From Planctomycetota bacterium (GTDB taxonomy: Bacteria > Planctomycetota > Phycisphaerae > WQYP01): DNA of 36,544 nt. The DNA is taken from NCBI GenBank assembly GCA_021785435.1, contig JAJYFE010000033.1, positions 1-36,544 of the forward strand, read 5' to 3'. Below the pieces are notes generated by a model, which saw nothing but the letters and a program-made list of their open reading frames with translations, was not told where the DNA came from and did not search any database. Shown piece by piece: positions 24,594 to 33,089 of this stretch (its first letter is position 1; each line of letters opens with the position of its first letter). Both the position numbers and the translations under genes were made by a program.

Positions 24594-27500
24594 ATGGCTT
24601 ACAAGGTCTACTCGAATCCGTACGCACGCCGCAAACGCCGCCGGCTGCTGCTGCTTGCCGCGGGCGTGCTCATCGTGCTGCTGGCGGCGGCGCTGGTGAT
24701 TCTGCACGCCCGACGCCGGCCGCAACTCTCCCGCTCCGTGGCGGGGCGGATGTGGCGATCCTATCGCGACGCTTATCAAACCTGGTTCGGCGGCTTCGCG
24801 GAGGTGCTGCGGACCTCGGAGAAAGCCAGACTCACCAGCGGGACGCCATCGTCCGCGAGGCGGCAACTGCAGGCGATGGCGGCGGCCCTGCACGACACCG
24901 GCCCGCTCAGTCTAAACAGCATTCTCGGCACGGATGCCGCGGCGCTGACCCTTGCCGAGCAGGCGCAATATGTCACCGGCCATGGCGAAGTTCAGCAGCG
25001 GCTGGTTCACGCGGTCCAAACGGTCCGCGCCGTCGAGGCCCACTTGGCCCGGCTGAAGGCGGTCCTGGTGGACGGGCAAAAACGACTTACCCGCCAGGGC
25101 TTACCCGCCCTGGCCAAGGTTATCCAATTGCAGATCGCGGCACGACTTCGGCCGGACTCCACGTTCAGGCCGGCGCGGCTGGCCCGCCTGGCTGGACTCG
25201 GAGGCCAAGCCCTTACCCAGGCCCAGCTCCACGCCTGGATTCACCAGATCGCAGTCGTCAGCCAAATTGAACGCCAGTGGGCTGCCGTGGTGCGGCGGCA
25301 GCTGGCTCCAAAAGAGCGTGGCGGCACGCTGCTGCGCCAGTTCAAAGCGACCGCCGCCGCCGAAGCGGCCCAACCATTGGCGGGCTTGGCCAAACCCAAC
25401 GGCCGCGATCTCCACGCCGCCCTGGCCGCCGTGCAGGCGCGAATCAAGGTCCTCGCCCCCGCCGAGCAAACGCTCGTTACGACCTTGACGCGGCATCAAA
25501 CGGATATCGACTGGAAGGCTCTGGCCGCCGCTCAACCGCCGCCCACCTGTGCGCAGTATTTATCCTGGCTGCCAGGCTATTTTTATCTACGGCCGGACCC
25601 GTATCCCGCGGCAAAAAAATGGTTGGCGGGGCGAAAAGCCAGGCTCCGCAGGCGGATCGCGCAGATCCCCACGCAAGCTGCCGCGTCGCCTCCCTCCACC
25701 GCCAGGCACACCGCGTCCGCCCAGGCGCGGGCTTACCAACAGCAACTCGCCGCGCTGGTCGCGTCACTGCCGGCGACCGAATCGCGACTCCCCCCGATTG
25801 TCCGTGAGACCAAGGCGATCGACGCAGCCATCGCGGCCTTGCACCGAAACGTCGGCGGATTGACCAAGCAGGTGCAGCTGGAACTGGCTAAGTTCTTTGA
25901 TCCGTCAACATGGACGCGGCATCTTCTGGCCGGGTTGCACATCACCCCGCTTTCCGCGATCAACTCCGCCTATGCCCACGGTATCTGTCGCCTTCTCGGC
26001 GCGTCGTGGCCGGGGCCGATGACTTACCAGCGGCTGCGAAACCACGTGCACACGGATGCCGGCCCGAGCTACAAAAGCAAACTAAAAACGCTGCGCGGCC
26101 GCCTGCTCAGGATCGAACGGCAATTCGCGGCGGGACTGCCGGCCGGTGCAGTTTCGCCCTGGAATGAGTCGATCGAGCATAAAATCCTTTCACCTGATCG
26201 CCAGCGGCTGCTGGCCGCCGCATGCCGTGATTTGCGCTGGCCAGCCCGGCCAGGTTACCTGCCGGCATTGCGCGCCAAATATCGCAGGCGGTGGAATGCC
26301 GAACGCCAGGCTCTGGCCCGCCTGGCTGCCAACTTTCAGCGGATTCACCAGCTGTTGGCGCAGGCCTATTTGCTCCATGAGACAGCCGCTGACGGCGCAT
26401 CGATCGCCAGCCTGTATCGGGCCGTGCCTGAACGTTGGCGTGATGACGCCCGGGTGCGGCGGATCGATGATTGGGGCTTACTGATGGACCGTGTTCGTCT
26501 GCTGCGCCGGCTGGCGCGCCCCGGCTGGTCGGCGGGGGCCGTGGCGAACCTCGCTGCCGCTCTGAAACCATCCCCTTCGCCCGCGGTGTTGCGCGCCCTG
26601 TGGCAACGGCTCGGGAAGCTCGAACCGCTGACGGCCCCGACCGCCCTGGCCATGGAAAGAGCGCTGCCGGCGGAGCTGCAGCGCCAGTTTAAGAACATAG
26701 CGCCGGCGTCGCGGGGCCGCGCCCTCGAGGCGCTGCTGCGCCGGCAGGCGCTGGCCCGGTGGCAGATGCGCTTCAACGCCATCACCCAGCCGGCGCGGGT
26801 TTCCGCCGCCATTGACCAGGCCCGCGCTTTCTTGATACCGGTGCGCTTCATCGCCCCGCCTGCACTTATGCCCCGCCTGAACGCTCCGGCGCGATACAAT
26901 CTTCTTCTGTGGAAATTCCTGGCGCGGGCGCGGATTCTTTTGGCCCATCAGCCTTCGTCGCAACAAGTCCAACATCTGGCGAAGTTGTTTCAGACGCGGA
27001 TTCAGAGGCTAAAGCTGCCGCCTTTGCCCGCCGTGGAGCGCCTGCAGCACCGGTTAACCGAAGTCATCACGCCACCGCCGACGATTCACGGCGGCCCGCT
27101 GCGGGCGGGCTGGACACTCTCCGCCAAGTCCGCCCACGCGCGGCGGATCACCTTTGTCTCGCCCGATGGCCGGCGTCGCCTGACCTTCGTTCGCATCGCG
27201 CCCACCCCCAATACGCGAGCGTTTTATCTGTGCACCACGGCGGTGTCGGTGGACCTTTTCCGCACCATCGTCAACACCGCCGTGAATATCCGGCACACCC
27301 CGCAGCGACGGGCGATGGAACGCTTACTCAAAGACATAGCGCCGCGCCTCAGCAACTTTTCCGGTCCCCATGCCTGGGCCTTCCCGAGTACCGCGGGCAT
27401 AATCGTGACATCCCACTGGCTGACGTTCCCGTCTGCCGGAGTGCAACAGTATGCCCCCGAACTCTCCGGGTCAGTCGCCGGCCCCGGCACGACCGGATAC

Positions 27501-28310
27501 TTCACGCCTCCCGCGAACGAACTCTCCGCTCAGTATGGCGGAGCGCCGCAGGGAACGGACCCGATGAATTACATCTCCCCGGCGGCGGCGATGTACGCGG
27601 CGGCTTTACTGGGATGCCGATTGCCGACCGTCGCCGAATGGCAGGCGGCCTACCGCCAGTATGTGCGGCGGCGCGTATGGTCGACAAAAAATCCGGAGGG
27701 TTGGCGGCCCCATCTGCGTGGAGCCACCTGGCGGATACAGTACGAATATGTGCATCGGCTGCATGCGCAGGGCGGATCAGCTCCGCCGTGGCCGGATAAG
27801 GACACGTATTTTTACCACCAGGCCGGCCGGCCTTTCAGCCACGCGGAAATCGCCCGTTGGCGCGCGTGCTCGGATGAAGCTTACGGCCAAAGCGACCTCT
27901 GGTTCTGTCCCGTCGGCGACGACGGGGCTGGATGGCACGGGACGCCCCTGGCCGTGCACAACCTGGTGGGCAATGTCGCTGAATATGTCTTCACCGGTTC
28001 CGGCGGCGCAGCGCAACCGCCGCCAGGTTCCGCCGTGCGGACACCCCAAGCAGTGCAAGAATGGTTGAAATTACACGGCGCGGCAGACCTGCGCGTCATT
28101 GGCGGTTCTTGTCTGGCTCCCACCGGCAACGGTAAAAACGGCGCGCCGCCACCGCCGACGCAGCCGGTTTCCGTTAACTGGGCGCGGGCCATGCACCACG
28201 GCTTTTCCGACGTCGGTTTCCGCCTGGCATTTGGCGCCGCGCCGCGCCAGCCCGCGGCGGTGTTGGCGTCGATTCTCAAGGAATCCTGGTATGTGGCGAA
28301 TGCCCCTTAG
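24594..28310 (+). CDS. Membrane-anchored FGE-fold protein, kinase-less paralogue
   Basis: A 1238-residue paralogue of the preceding pseudokinase-FGE protein, lacking the kinase part. A short basic N-terminus (RRKRRR) precedes one transmembrane helix (about 18-37). A long, probably periplasmic, helical region follows, colinear with the neighbour (YQTWFGGF versus YRGWFGHF; NSILGTDAAAL versus SGILGTDARQL). The C-terminal FGE-like fold (about 850-1230) has DPMNYISPAAAMYAAALLGCRLPTVAEW, HNLVGNVAEYVF, GGSC and GFRLAF, again without the catalytic Cys pair of FGE. ATG 24594 is chosen over the open GTG at 24459 because GGAG lies about 9 bp upstream and a promoter lies near 24450. The ECF sigma gene follows after 21 bp, suggesting one operon. 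Confidence 0.85.
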   Translation: MAYKVYSNPYARRKRRRLLLLAAGVLIVLLAAALVILHARRRPQLSRSVAGRMWRSYRDAYQTWFGGFAEVLRTSEKARLTSGTPSSARRQLQAMAAALHDTGPLSLNSILGTDAAALTLAEQAQYVTGHGEVQQRLVHAVQTVRAVEAHLARLKAVLVDGQKRLTRQGLPALAKVIQLQIAARLRPDSTFRPARLARLAGLGGQALTQAQLHAWIHQIAVVSQIERQWAAVVRRQLAPKERGGTLLRQFKATAAAEAAQPLAGLAKPNGRDLHAALAAVQARIKVLAPAEQTLVTTLTRHQTDIDWKALAAAQPPPTCAQYLSWLPGYFYLRPDPYPAAKKWLAGRKARLRRRIAQIPTQAAASPPSTARHTASAQARAYQQQLAALVASLPATESRLPPIVRETKAIDAAIAALHRNVGGLTKQVQLELAKFFDPSTWTRHLLAGLHITPLSAINSAYAHGICRLLGASWPGPMTYQRLRNHVHTDAGPSYKSKLKTLRGRLLRIERQFAAGLPAGAVSPWNESIEHKILSPDRQRLLAAACRDLRWPARPGYLPALRAKYRRRWNAERQALARLAANFQRIHQLLAQAYLLHETAADGASIASLYRAVPERWRDDARVRRIDDWGLLMDRVRLLRRLARPGWSAGAVANLAAALKPSPSPAVLRALWQRLGKLEPLTAPTALAMERALPAELQRQFKNIAPASRGRALEALLRRQALARWQMRFNAITQPARVSAAIDQARAFLIPVRFIAPPALMPRLNAPARYNLLLWKFLARARILLAHQPSSQQVQHLAKLFQTRIQRLKLPPLPAVERLQHRLTEVITPPPTIHGGPLRAGWTLSAKSAHARRITFVSPDGRRRLTFVRIAPTPNTRAFYLCTTAVSVDLFRTIVNTAVNIRHTPQRRAMERLLKDIAPRLSNFSGPHAWAFPSTAGIIVTSHWLTFPSAGVQQYAPELSGSVAGPGTTGYFTPPANELSAQYGGAPQGTDPMNYISPAAAMYAAALLGCRLPTVAEWQAAYRQYVRRRVWSTKNPEGWRPHLRGATWRIQYEYVHRLHAQGGSAPPWPDKDTYFYHQAGRPFSHAEIARWRACSDEAYGQSDLWFCPVGDDGAGWHGTPLAVHNLVGNVAEYVFTGSGGAAQPPPGSAVRTPQAVQEWLKLHGAADLRVIGGSCLAPTGNGKNGAPPPPTQPVSVNWARAMHHGFSDVGFRLAFGAAPRQPAAVLASILKESWYVANAP
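25320..25586 (+). repeat. 267-bp near-identical tract, copy 2
   Basis: Partner of 21036-21302 at a constant offset of 4284 bp (a multiple of three), so the reading frame is preserved. It encodes about residues 243-331, with five amino-acid differences from the first copy. Confidence 0.85.
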
Positions 28311-28331
28311 GCAGCACGTAACGCGGAACGA

Positions 28332-29069
28332 ATGGTGAACGCGGGCAAGAAGTTAGAAGTATTTCACACCACGCGCTGGAGCGTCGTCTGCGCCGCGCGC
28401 GATGCGCAGGATCCACAATTTCGCACGGCCCTGGGCGAATTGTGCCGCATCTATTGGCCGCCGCTGTACGCCTACGCCCGGCGCGTCGGCCAGACGCATC
28501 AGGACGCGGAGGATTCGGTGCAGGCGTTTCTGGCCTTGCTGATCGAAAAGGACGCCATGCGCGGCGTGGCGCCCGTGCGGGGAAAATTCCGCACGTTTTT
28601 GCTCCACTGCTTCAAGAATTTCCTGAGCAATCAATGGAAGCGCGCCCGATCCATCAAACGCGGCCGGGCCCACCAGCCGCTGTCCCTTGATTACGAACGG
28701 TTCGCGGAGCGGGCGGATCCGAGTCTGTGTGAAAACCTGACGCCGGAGCAGTGGTTTGACCGCCAGTGGGGGCAAATGGTCATTGACCGGGCGTTCGCAG
28801 CCCTGAAAAGCCGGGTGCTGGACCCGTTGAACACGGTGTTGCTGGATAGCCTTTGCCCGCGCCAATCGCGCGAGACGCCGATGACTGAATCCGTCGCCGC
28901 GCTGGCGCAACAACTTGGCATTACGGAGGAAAATGTGAAAATCCGCAAGTATCGGCTGCGGCAGCGCCTCGGCCACCTGATCCGTCAGGAAATTCTGCAG
29001 ACCGTCGCCACGGAGGCGGAGGTGGATGAGGAAATCCAGTATCTGATGCGTTGCGTCGCGACCGGCTAA
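28332..29069 (+). CDS. ECF-type RNA polymerase sigma factor
   Basis: A 245-residue sigma factor of the type common in planctomycetes and relatives. The N-terminus FHTTRWSVVCAARD is the group's signature. Region 2 contains YWPPLYAYARR, DAEDSVQAFLALLIEKDAM and FRTFLLHCFKNFLSNQWKRAR (-10 recognition and core binding). A middle TPEQWFDRQWGQMVIDRAF leads into region 4 with a helix-turn-helix (VAALAQQLGITEENVKIRKYRLRQRL, about 188-213). It would direct RNA polymerase to a dedicated promoter set. No anti-sigma factor is visible; the next gene, 10 bp on, is a Ser/Thr kinase, and planctomycete ECF/kinase pairs are known. ATG 28332 lies 21 bp after the FGE-like gene. Confidence 0.93.
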   Translation: MVNAGKKLEVFHTTRWSVVCAARDAQDPQFRTALGELCRIYWPPLYAYARRVGQTHQDAEDSVQAFLALLIEKDAMRGVAPVRGKFRTFLLHCFKNFLSNQWKRARSIKRGRAHQPLSLDYERFAERADPSLCENLTPEQWFDRQWGQMVIDRAFAALKSRVLDPLNTVLLDSLCPRQSRETPMTESVAALAQQLGITEENVKIRKYRLRQRLGHLIRQEILQTVATEAEVDEEIQYLMRCVATG

Positions 29070-29079
29070 GTGGAAAGCA

Positions 29080-31329
29080 GTGTGCGGGATGACGCCTGGT
29101 CTTGCCGGCAAGCCGGCGGTGTGCGTGGAGTGCGGCAGTCCGCTGGGCGGCGGAAGCGCGGGCGAACTTTGCCCGGCCTGCGTGCTGCAGCTGGCCCTTC
29201 ACGCCCACTCGCCCGCCCCGGCGGCCGGCTGGACGCCGCCCGAACCGGCCGCACTGGCCGGACGCTTTCCAGAGTTGGAGATTCTCGAACTCCTCGGCCG
29301 CGGCGGAATGGGCGCGGTCTACAAGGCGCGGCAGAAGAGCCTGGATCGTCTGGTCGCGCTGAAAATCCTGCCGCCCGCCATCGAGGCCTTATCCGGTTTT
29401 CCGGAACGGTTTGCCCGCGAAGCGAAGGCCCTGGCGCGACTGAATCATCCGCACATCGTCGCCATTTATGATTTCGGCGAACGCGCCAAAATGCTGTTTC
29501 TGATCATGGAATTCGTGGACGGCGCCAGCCTGCGGACGGCTCTCGCCGGCGGCGCCATGCCGGTGGCAGAGGCCCTGATGGTGGTTCGCCAGATGTGCGC
29601 GGCCCTGCAGTACGCGCATGATCATGGCGTCATGCACCGGGATATAAAGCCGGAAAATATCCTGATCGGTCGGCCCAAGGCGGTCAAAATTACGGATTTC
29701 GGATTGGCCCGCCTGGTCGACCGGAACGCCGCCCACGTCACGGCGGCCAACCCGATGGTCTTGGGCACGCCCATCTACATGGCGCCGGAGCAGCTCGAAC
29801 ATCCCGCCGACGTGGATCAGCGCGCGGACGTTTATTCGCTGGGCGTGGTGTTCTATGAGATGCTCACCGGGGAATTGCCCCTGGGGCGCTTTCCGCCGCC
29901 CTCGCAAAAAGCGCGGATCGACGGGCGGCTGGACGCGGTGGTGTTGCGGGCGTTGGAAAAGGACCCGGGGCGGCGTTATCAGCGGGCGGGCGAACTCCTG
30001 GCCGCCATTCAGAAAACCGCGACGGCATCCGCTTTTGCATTGCTCCGCCCCAAGGCCCAGCCAGACCGCCAAGTCCCGGAGCTGGCGGCTTCCGGTGGCG
30101 CCACCGCAAGCGTCTTTACCCCGCGGCCGACCTACCCATACGGAAGCCTGATCCGACCGGCCGCCTGGATGGCCGTGGCTCTATTAGTTGCGGCCGTGGT
30201 GATTTTTCTGTTGATGTTCCGCCCCCCCCCGTCGTCCGTGACCTCCCCGCACGGCTGGCTTGGCCCAAGTTGGTCGAGGATTGATGCGCTGGTACGGCAT
30301 GGCAAAACACTTTTCCTGGCCGGCGTGGCCAAATCCCGTCCCCGACTGGTGAGCCTGATCCGCACGAGCAGCCAACGCGGCGAATTAAGCCGCATCGCGT
30401 TGCCGGCCAATTATGTCCGTATTGAGTCTCTGGCTTATGGCCGAGGCGAACTGCTCATCGGCGGCCAAAGCCTTCCCTCCGACTCGGCGGGCGGCGCGCG
30501 GGTCGTCCTGGGGATCTGGAACGCCTCGCCTGCGCCGCAGTCGCTTCAGGACGTAACGCGCCGCTTACCGGGCTTGCGCCGCATCGCCGGCATCGCATAT
30601 GCCGGCGGGGAGTTCCTGCTGGTGGGAACCCGCCTCGGCGGGACCGGCTTCCTGGCGCTGCTACGCAAGCCGCCGGGCCGTCCGTTCAAGGGGTTGTTTC
30701 CGATCCCGCTCCCGCGCCTTGCCGCCCCCGGCACGTTCCGCGCCGCGCTGCCGCTGGCCGACGGCAACTTTATCGTTCTCGCCACGGATGAGGTCGGCGC
30801 CAAGCCCTGGTTCGGCGTCGTTGTGCCGAACGGAGGCTCATTCTCCGTTCGCACCAGCAACGGCGTCACCGTCTACGAGGGCGTCGCCCCGGCCCGCTTC
30901 GTTAATCTGACCCCCGTCGCCCACATCCCGGCCGGTTTCACGCTCGGGCGGGCGGCGGCATCCGATGGCCAGGCCTGTCTCCTCCAGGGCCATTACCACG
31001 GCCAAACGGCGCTGGCCCTGTACAATCCGAGCGGCCTCTCCGGCAACCGCCTCATCTGCTACAAAAAATCTCTGGCCGTGGCGATCGATTTCATTGCGGG
31101 CCACGCCGGACGTTTTCTCCTGGGCGGCCGCGCCGGCGCAGAGCCATACCTGGCGATGTATGAACCCGCCGCAGCGCCCCATCGGCGATGGCGAAGCCTC
31201 ACCACCGATCTTCCCGCCGGCGCCCGCAGCGTCACGGCGGGCGTGCTCGACGGCGGCAACATTGTTGTGGCGGGCCAACTCGCTCAAGGCCGGGCTTTTC
31301 TGGCCGTTATGAAATCAACTCCGCAATAG
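29080..31329 (+). CDS. Membrane Ser/Thr protein kinase with zinc-ribbon and repeat sensor
   Basis: A 749-residue Hanks-type kinase. Residues 15-33 carry CVEC and CPAC pairs, a small zinc-ribbon-like motif. The kinase domain (about 65-325) has all key residues: LGRGGMG loop from Gly73, Lys95, HRD at 186-188, DFG from Asp206, GTPIYMAPEQ. A transmembrane helix follows (about 360-382). The C-terminal part resembles beta-propeller-like repeats (GGEFLLVGTRLGGTGFLALL, GRFLLGGRAGAEPYLAMY, GGNIVVAGQLAQGRAFLAVM) and would be extracytoplasmic. It probably transmits an envelope signal, perhaps to the sigma factor encoded 10 bp upstream or to T6SS proteins; the target is inference. GTG 29080 or ATG 29089 may be the start. 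Confidence 0.92.
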   Translation: MCGMTPGLAGKPAVCVECGSPLGGGSAGELCPACVLQLALHAHSPAPAAGWTPPEPAALAGRFPELEILELLGRGGMGAVYKARQKSLDRLVALKILPPAIEALSGFPERFAREAKALARLNHPHIVAIYDFGERAKMLFLIMEFVDGASLRTALAGGAMPVAEALMVVRQMCAALQYAHDHGVMHRDIKPENILIGRPKAVKITDFGLARLVDRNAAHVTAANPMVLGTPIYMAPEQLEHPADVDQRADVYSLGVVFYEMLTGELPLGRFPPPSQKARIDGRLDAVVLRALEKDPGRRYQRAGELLAAIQKTATASAFALLRPKAQPDRQVPELAASGGATASVFTPRPTYPYGSLIRPAAWMAVALLVAAVVIFLLMFRPPPSSVTSPHGWLGPSWSRIDALVRHGKTLFLAGVAKSRPRLVSLIRTSSQRGELSRIALPANYVRIESLAYGRGELLIGGQSLPSDSAGGARVVLGIWNASPAPQSLQDVTRRLPGLRRIAGIAYAGGEFLLVGTRLGGTGFLALLRKPPGRPFKGLFPIPLPRLAAPGTFRAALPLADGNFIVLATDEVGAKPWFGVVVPNGGSFSVRTSNGVTVYEGVAPARFVNLTPVAHIPAGFTLGRAAASDGQACLLQGHYHGQTALALYNPSGLSGNRLICYKKSLAVAIDFIAGHAGRFLLGGRAGAEPYLAMYEPAAAPHRRWRSLTTDLPAGARSVTAGVLDGGNIVVAGQLAQGRAFLAVMKSTPQ

Positions 31330-31471
31330 TGCGGCGCCGCGCCTGGGGCAATTTAACTTTTGAGGCATCCCTCTCCGATAAATATGGAACGAAAAACAGG
31401 AAGGCGCAACTGCGATACGAGCCAGCAACAGGAAAAATTGAATTACCCTAAATCCAACCCTGCTGAAAATG

Positions 31472-31500
31472 TTGTAACCTTCGCCGCGGGATGTTGTAAT
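31472..31500 (+). promoter_or_regulatory. Promoter candidate of hcp with TGTAAC motif
   Basis: TTGTAA (31472-31477) and TGTAAT (31495-31500) are 17 bp apart, within ATGTTGTAAC...GCCGCGG. The same block occurs ahead of the FGE/sigma/kinase operon at 24424. The hcp start is about 95 bp downstream. Confidence 0.5.
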
Positions 31501-31544
31501 TATAGATGGATAAACCCGATTCCCCGGGCGGGGGATTCGGGATG

Positions 31545-31567
31545 CGGCGGACGTGGCAAGTCCGCCG
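31545..31567 (+). promoter_or_regulatory. Leader hairpin before hcp
   Basis: CGGCGGAC and GTCCGCCG form a perfect 8-bp stem over a 7-nt loop (GTGGCAA), 15 bp upstream of the AAGGAG of hcp. In the leader it could stabilise a highly expressed messenger or affect ribosome access. Confidence 0.45.
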
Positions 31568-31595
31568 GGTGGACGCTAGCGCAAGGAGTATGACC

Positions 31596-32102
31596 ATGGC
31601 GTTCGACACATTCCTCAAGATCGAGGGTCCCAGCGTGGAAGGCGAGGCGACGGCTTCGGGGATGGAAAAGCAGATCGAGGTGCTGTCCTTCAGTTGGGGG
31701 GCGGCCAGTCCTACCACGGTCGGCAGCGGCACGACGGGGCTGTCGGCCGGGAAGGTGGCGGTCTCGCCGTTTACCTTCACCAAGAAGCTGGATAAGTCCT
31801 CCACAGCCCTCTTCCAGGCTTGCTGTGACGGCCAGCACTTTACCAGCGTCACGTTGACCATGCGGAAGAGCACGGGGGCTTCGGGCGGGCAGAAGACTTT
31901 TCTGACCTACAAGTTCACCGATTGCCTGATTTCCTCGGTGCAGTTGGCGGGTTCGACGGGGGGCGACGACACGCCCACCGAGTCGGTGTCCCTGGCCTTT
32001 TCGCGAGTCAACATTGAATACTTCCAGCAGAAGTCGAAGGATGGCTCGATGGCCAAGGCGGGCAACGCCGGCTGGGACCTGACCCAAGTCAAGAAAATCT
32101 GA
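31596..32102 (+). CDS. hcp: T6SS tube protein Hcp
   Basis: Hcp (TssD) hexamers stack into the T6SS inner tube and are expelled with the spike. The 168-residue product starts MAFDTFLKIEGPSVEGEA, the family pattern, and includes IEVLSFSWGAASP, FTFTKKLDKSSTALFQACCDG, and a C-terminus with ESVSLAFSRVNIEYFQQKSKDG. AAGGAG at 31583-31588 is 7 bp from ATG 31596; the ATG at 31590 is too close to it, and the open frame back to 31506 is not coding-like. It stands apart from the tssKLM operon with its own promoter and leader hairpin, as expected for an abundant secreted component. Confidence 0.95.
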   Translation: MAFDTFLKIEGPSVEGEATASGMEKQIEVLSFSWGAASPTTVGSGTTGLSAGKVAVSPFTFTKKLDKSSTALFQACCDGQHFTSVTLTMRKSTGASGGQKTFLTYKFTDCLISSVQLAGSTGGDDTPTESVSLAFSRVNIEYFQQKSKDGSMAKAGNAGWDLTQVKKI

Positions 32103-32381
32103 TTTGGATCAGGTGGGATGGATGGTCCAGGGCGGCGGGGCCGGTCGCGGAAGGCCGGCTCCGCGAATCGCCGCGAAGGGCCGAGCGCGTTGCGCTGGAG
32201 CGGTGCGCGATGCCAGCCGTTTACGCGTATGCCGTTGCTTTGCGACGCTATCCACGATCCCAGCGGGCAGCCCAGTGAACCGGAGCGGGAAGTGATGTGA
32301 AAGGGCTTGGCGGTCGGTTTCCCGTGGACGGCCGACGGCTTTTACCGCCGTTGGTACACCAACCCGGCGGACGCTGGGAGC

Positions 32382-32539
32382 GGGTGTGGCCATCAATTGT
32401 GGCGCATCGTGGTAGGCACACCCCGATGTGCCGTCCTCCTGGCGCCACGACGACGCAGGGCCGTACGGCAACCTATCCCGCCTTAGAGTACGCGGGGTAG
32501 GATCGTGCCTGCTATCCGCCACAATTTATGGCCACACCC
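32382..32539. mobile_element. MITE-like element, 158 bp
   Basis: 23-bp terminal inverted repeats, 32382-32404 and 32517-32539, match at 22 of 23 positions (outer end GGGTGTGGCCAT). The flanks CTGGGAGC (32374-32381) and CTTGGAGC (32540-32547) agree at 7 of 8 positions, like an aged 8-bp target duplication. Inside are further hairpins: GGCACA/TGTGCC and CCTATCCCGC/GCGGGGTAGG (one G-U pair). There is no coding capacity. It could alternatively be a large structured RNA. Confidence 0.5.
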
Positions 32540-32732
32540 CTTGGAGCATTCTGGCGTATCGCGGAACGACCTTGCACTGGCACGATTTGGGGCAGGACGC
32601 CCCAATCGCCACGCATAAGTTGCCGAGTGACGCGGCTGCAAAGAAGTCGCCGGGCGAACTGGCCGTCGAGAAGGCGGCCCTAACGCTTTCCGCCACGATC
32701 GGTTCCCGGGTTGGACCACTCGCCTGACCCTG

Positions 32733-32761
32733 TTGACAACGCCGGAAGACTCGACTATAAG
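32733..32761 (+). promoter_or_regulatory. Near-consensus sigma70 promoter
   Basis: TTGACA (32733-32738) and TATAAG (32756-32761) are exactly 17 bp apart. The next credible gene downstream is the TPS transporter at 33271, which would give a leader of about 500 nt containing the structured repeat. It may instead drive a short transcript not recognised here. Confidence 0.5.
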
Positions 32762-33089
32762 CGCCGGCACTCGTTTAGCCGCACCGGAAAATCAAGCATC
32801 AAGGGGGTGCGGCGGGCGCGGGCGGCAAAGCGGCCGATGCTTCGCTCGCGGGATTCATCTTCAGGGCGGACGCTTGTCCGCCGGGTTGGAATATATGTCA
32901 AAGTCGGCGGTTCGCCGTTGCCGGCTTGGGGGTGAAAACGTTTGGTTGGTGCGAACGGCGGTGCTCGGGGATCGGCCAATCAAGCTAAACTGATGCGGAT
33001 AGCATCTGTTGACAGCGCCATCATAATAACGCGCGCTGATGGGAAATAGATATAGACCCAGCGCGGCGTAGCCGCAACCAAACCCATAG

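Noticed and set aside
31506-31595. Upstream extension of Hcp
   Set aside because: Hcp proteins begin at the MAFDTFLKIEG motif, and AAGGAG is correctly spaced for ATG 31596.
32428-32993. Small open frames between hcp and the TPS transporter
   Set aside because: They cross the MITE-like repeat and promoter, lack good ribosome-binding sites, and show no motif. Part could be a tiny transcript downstream of the promoter at 32733, but I cannot support a gene.
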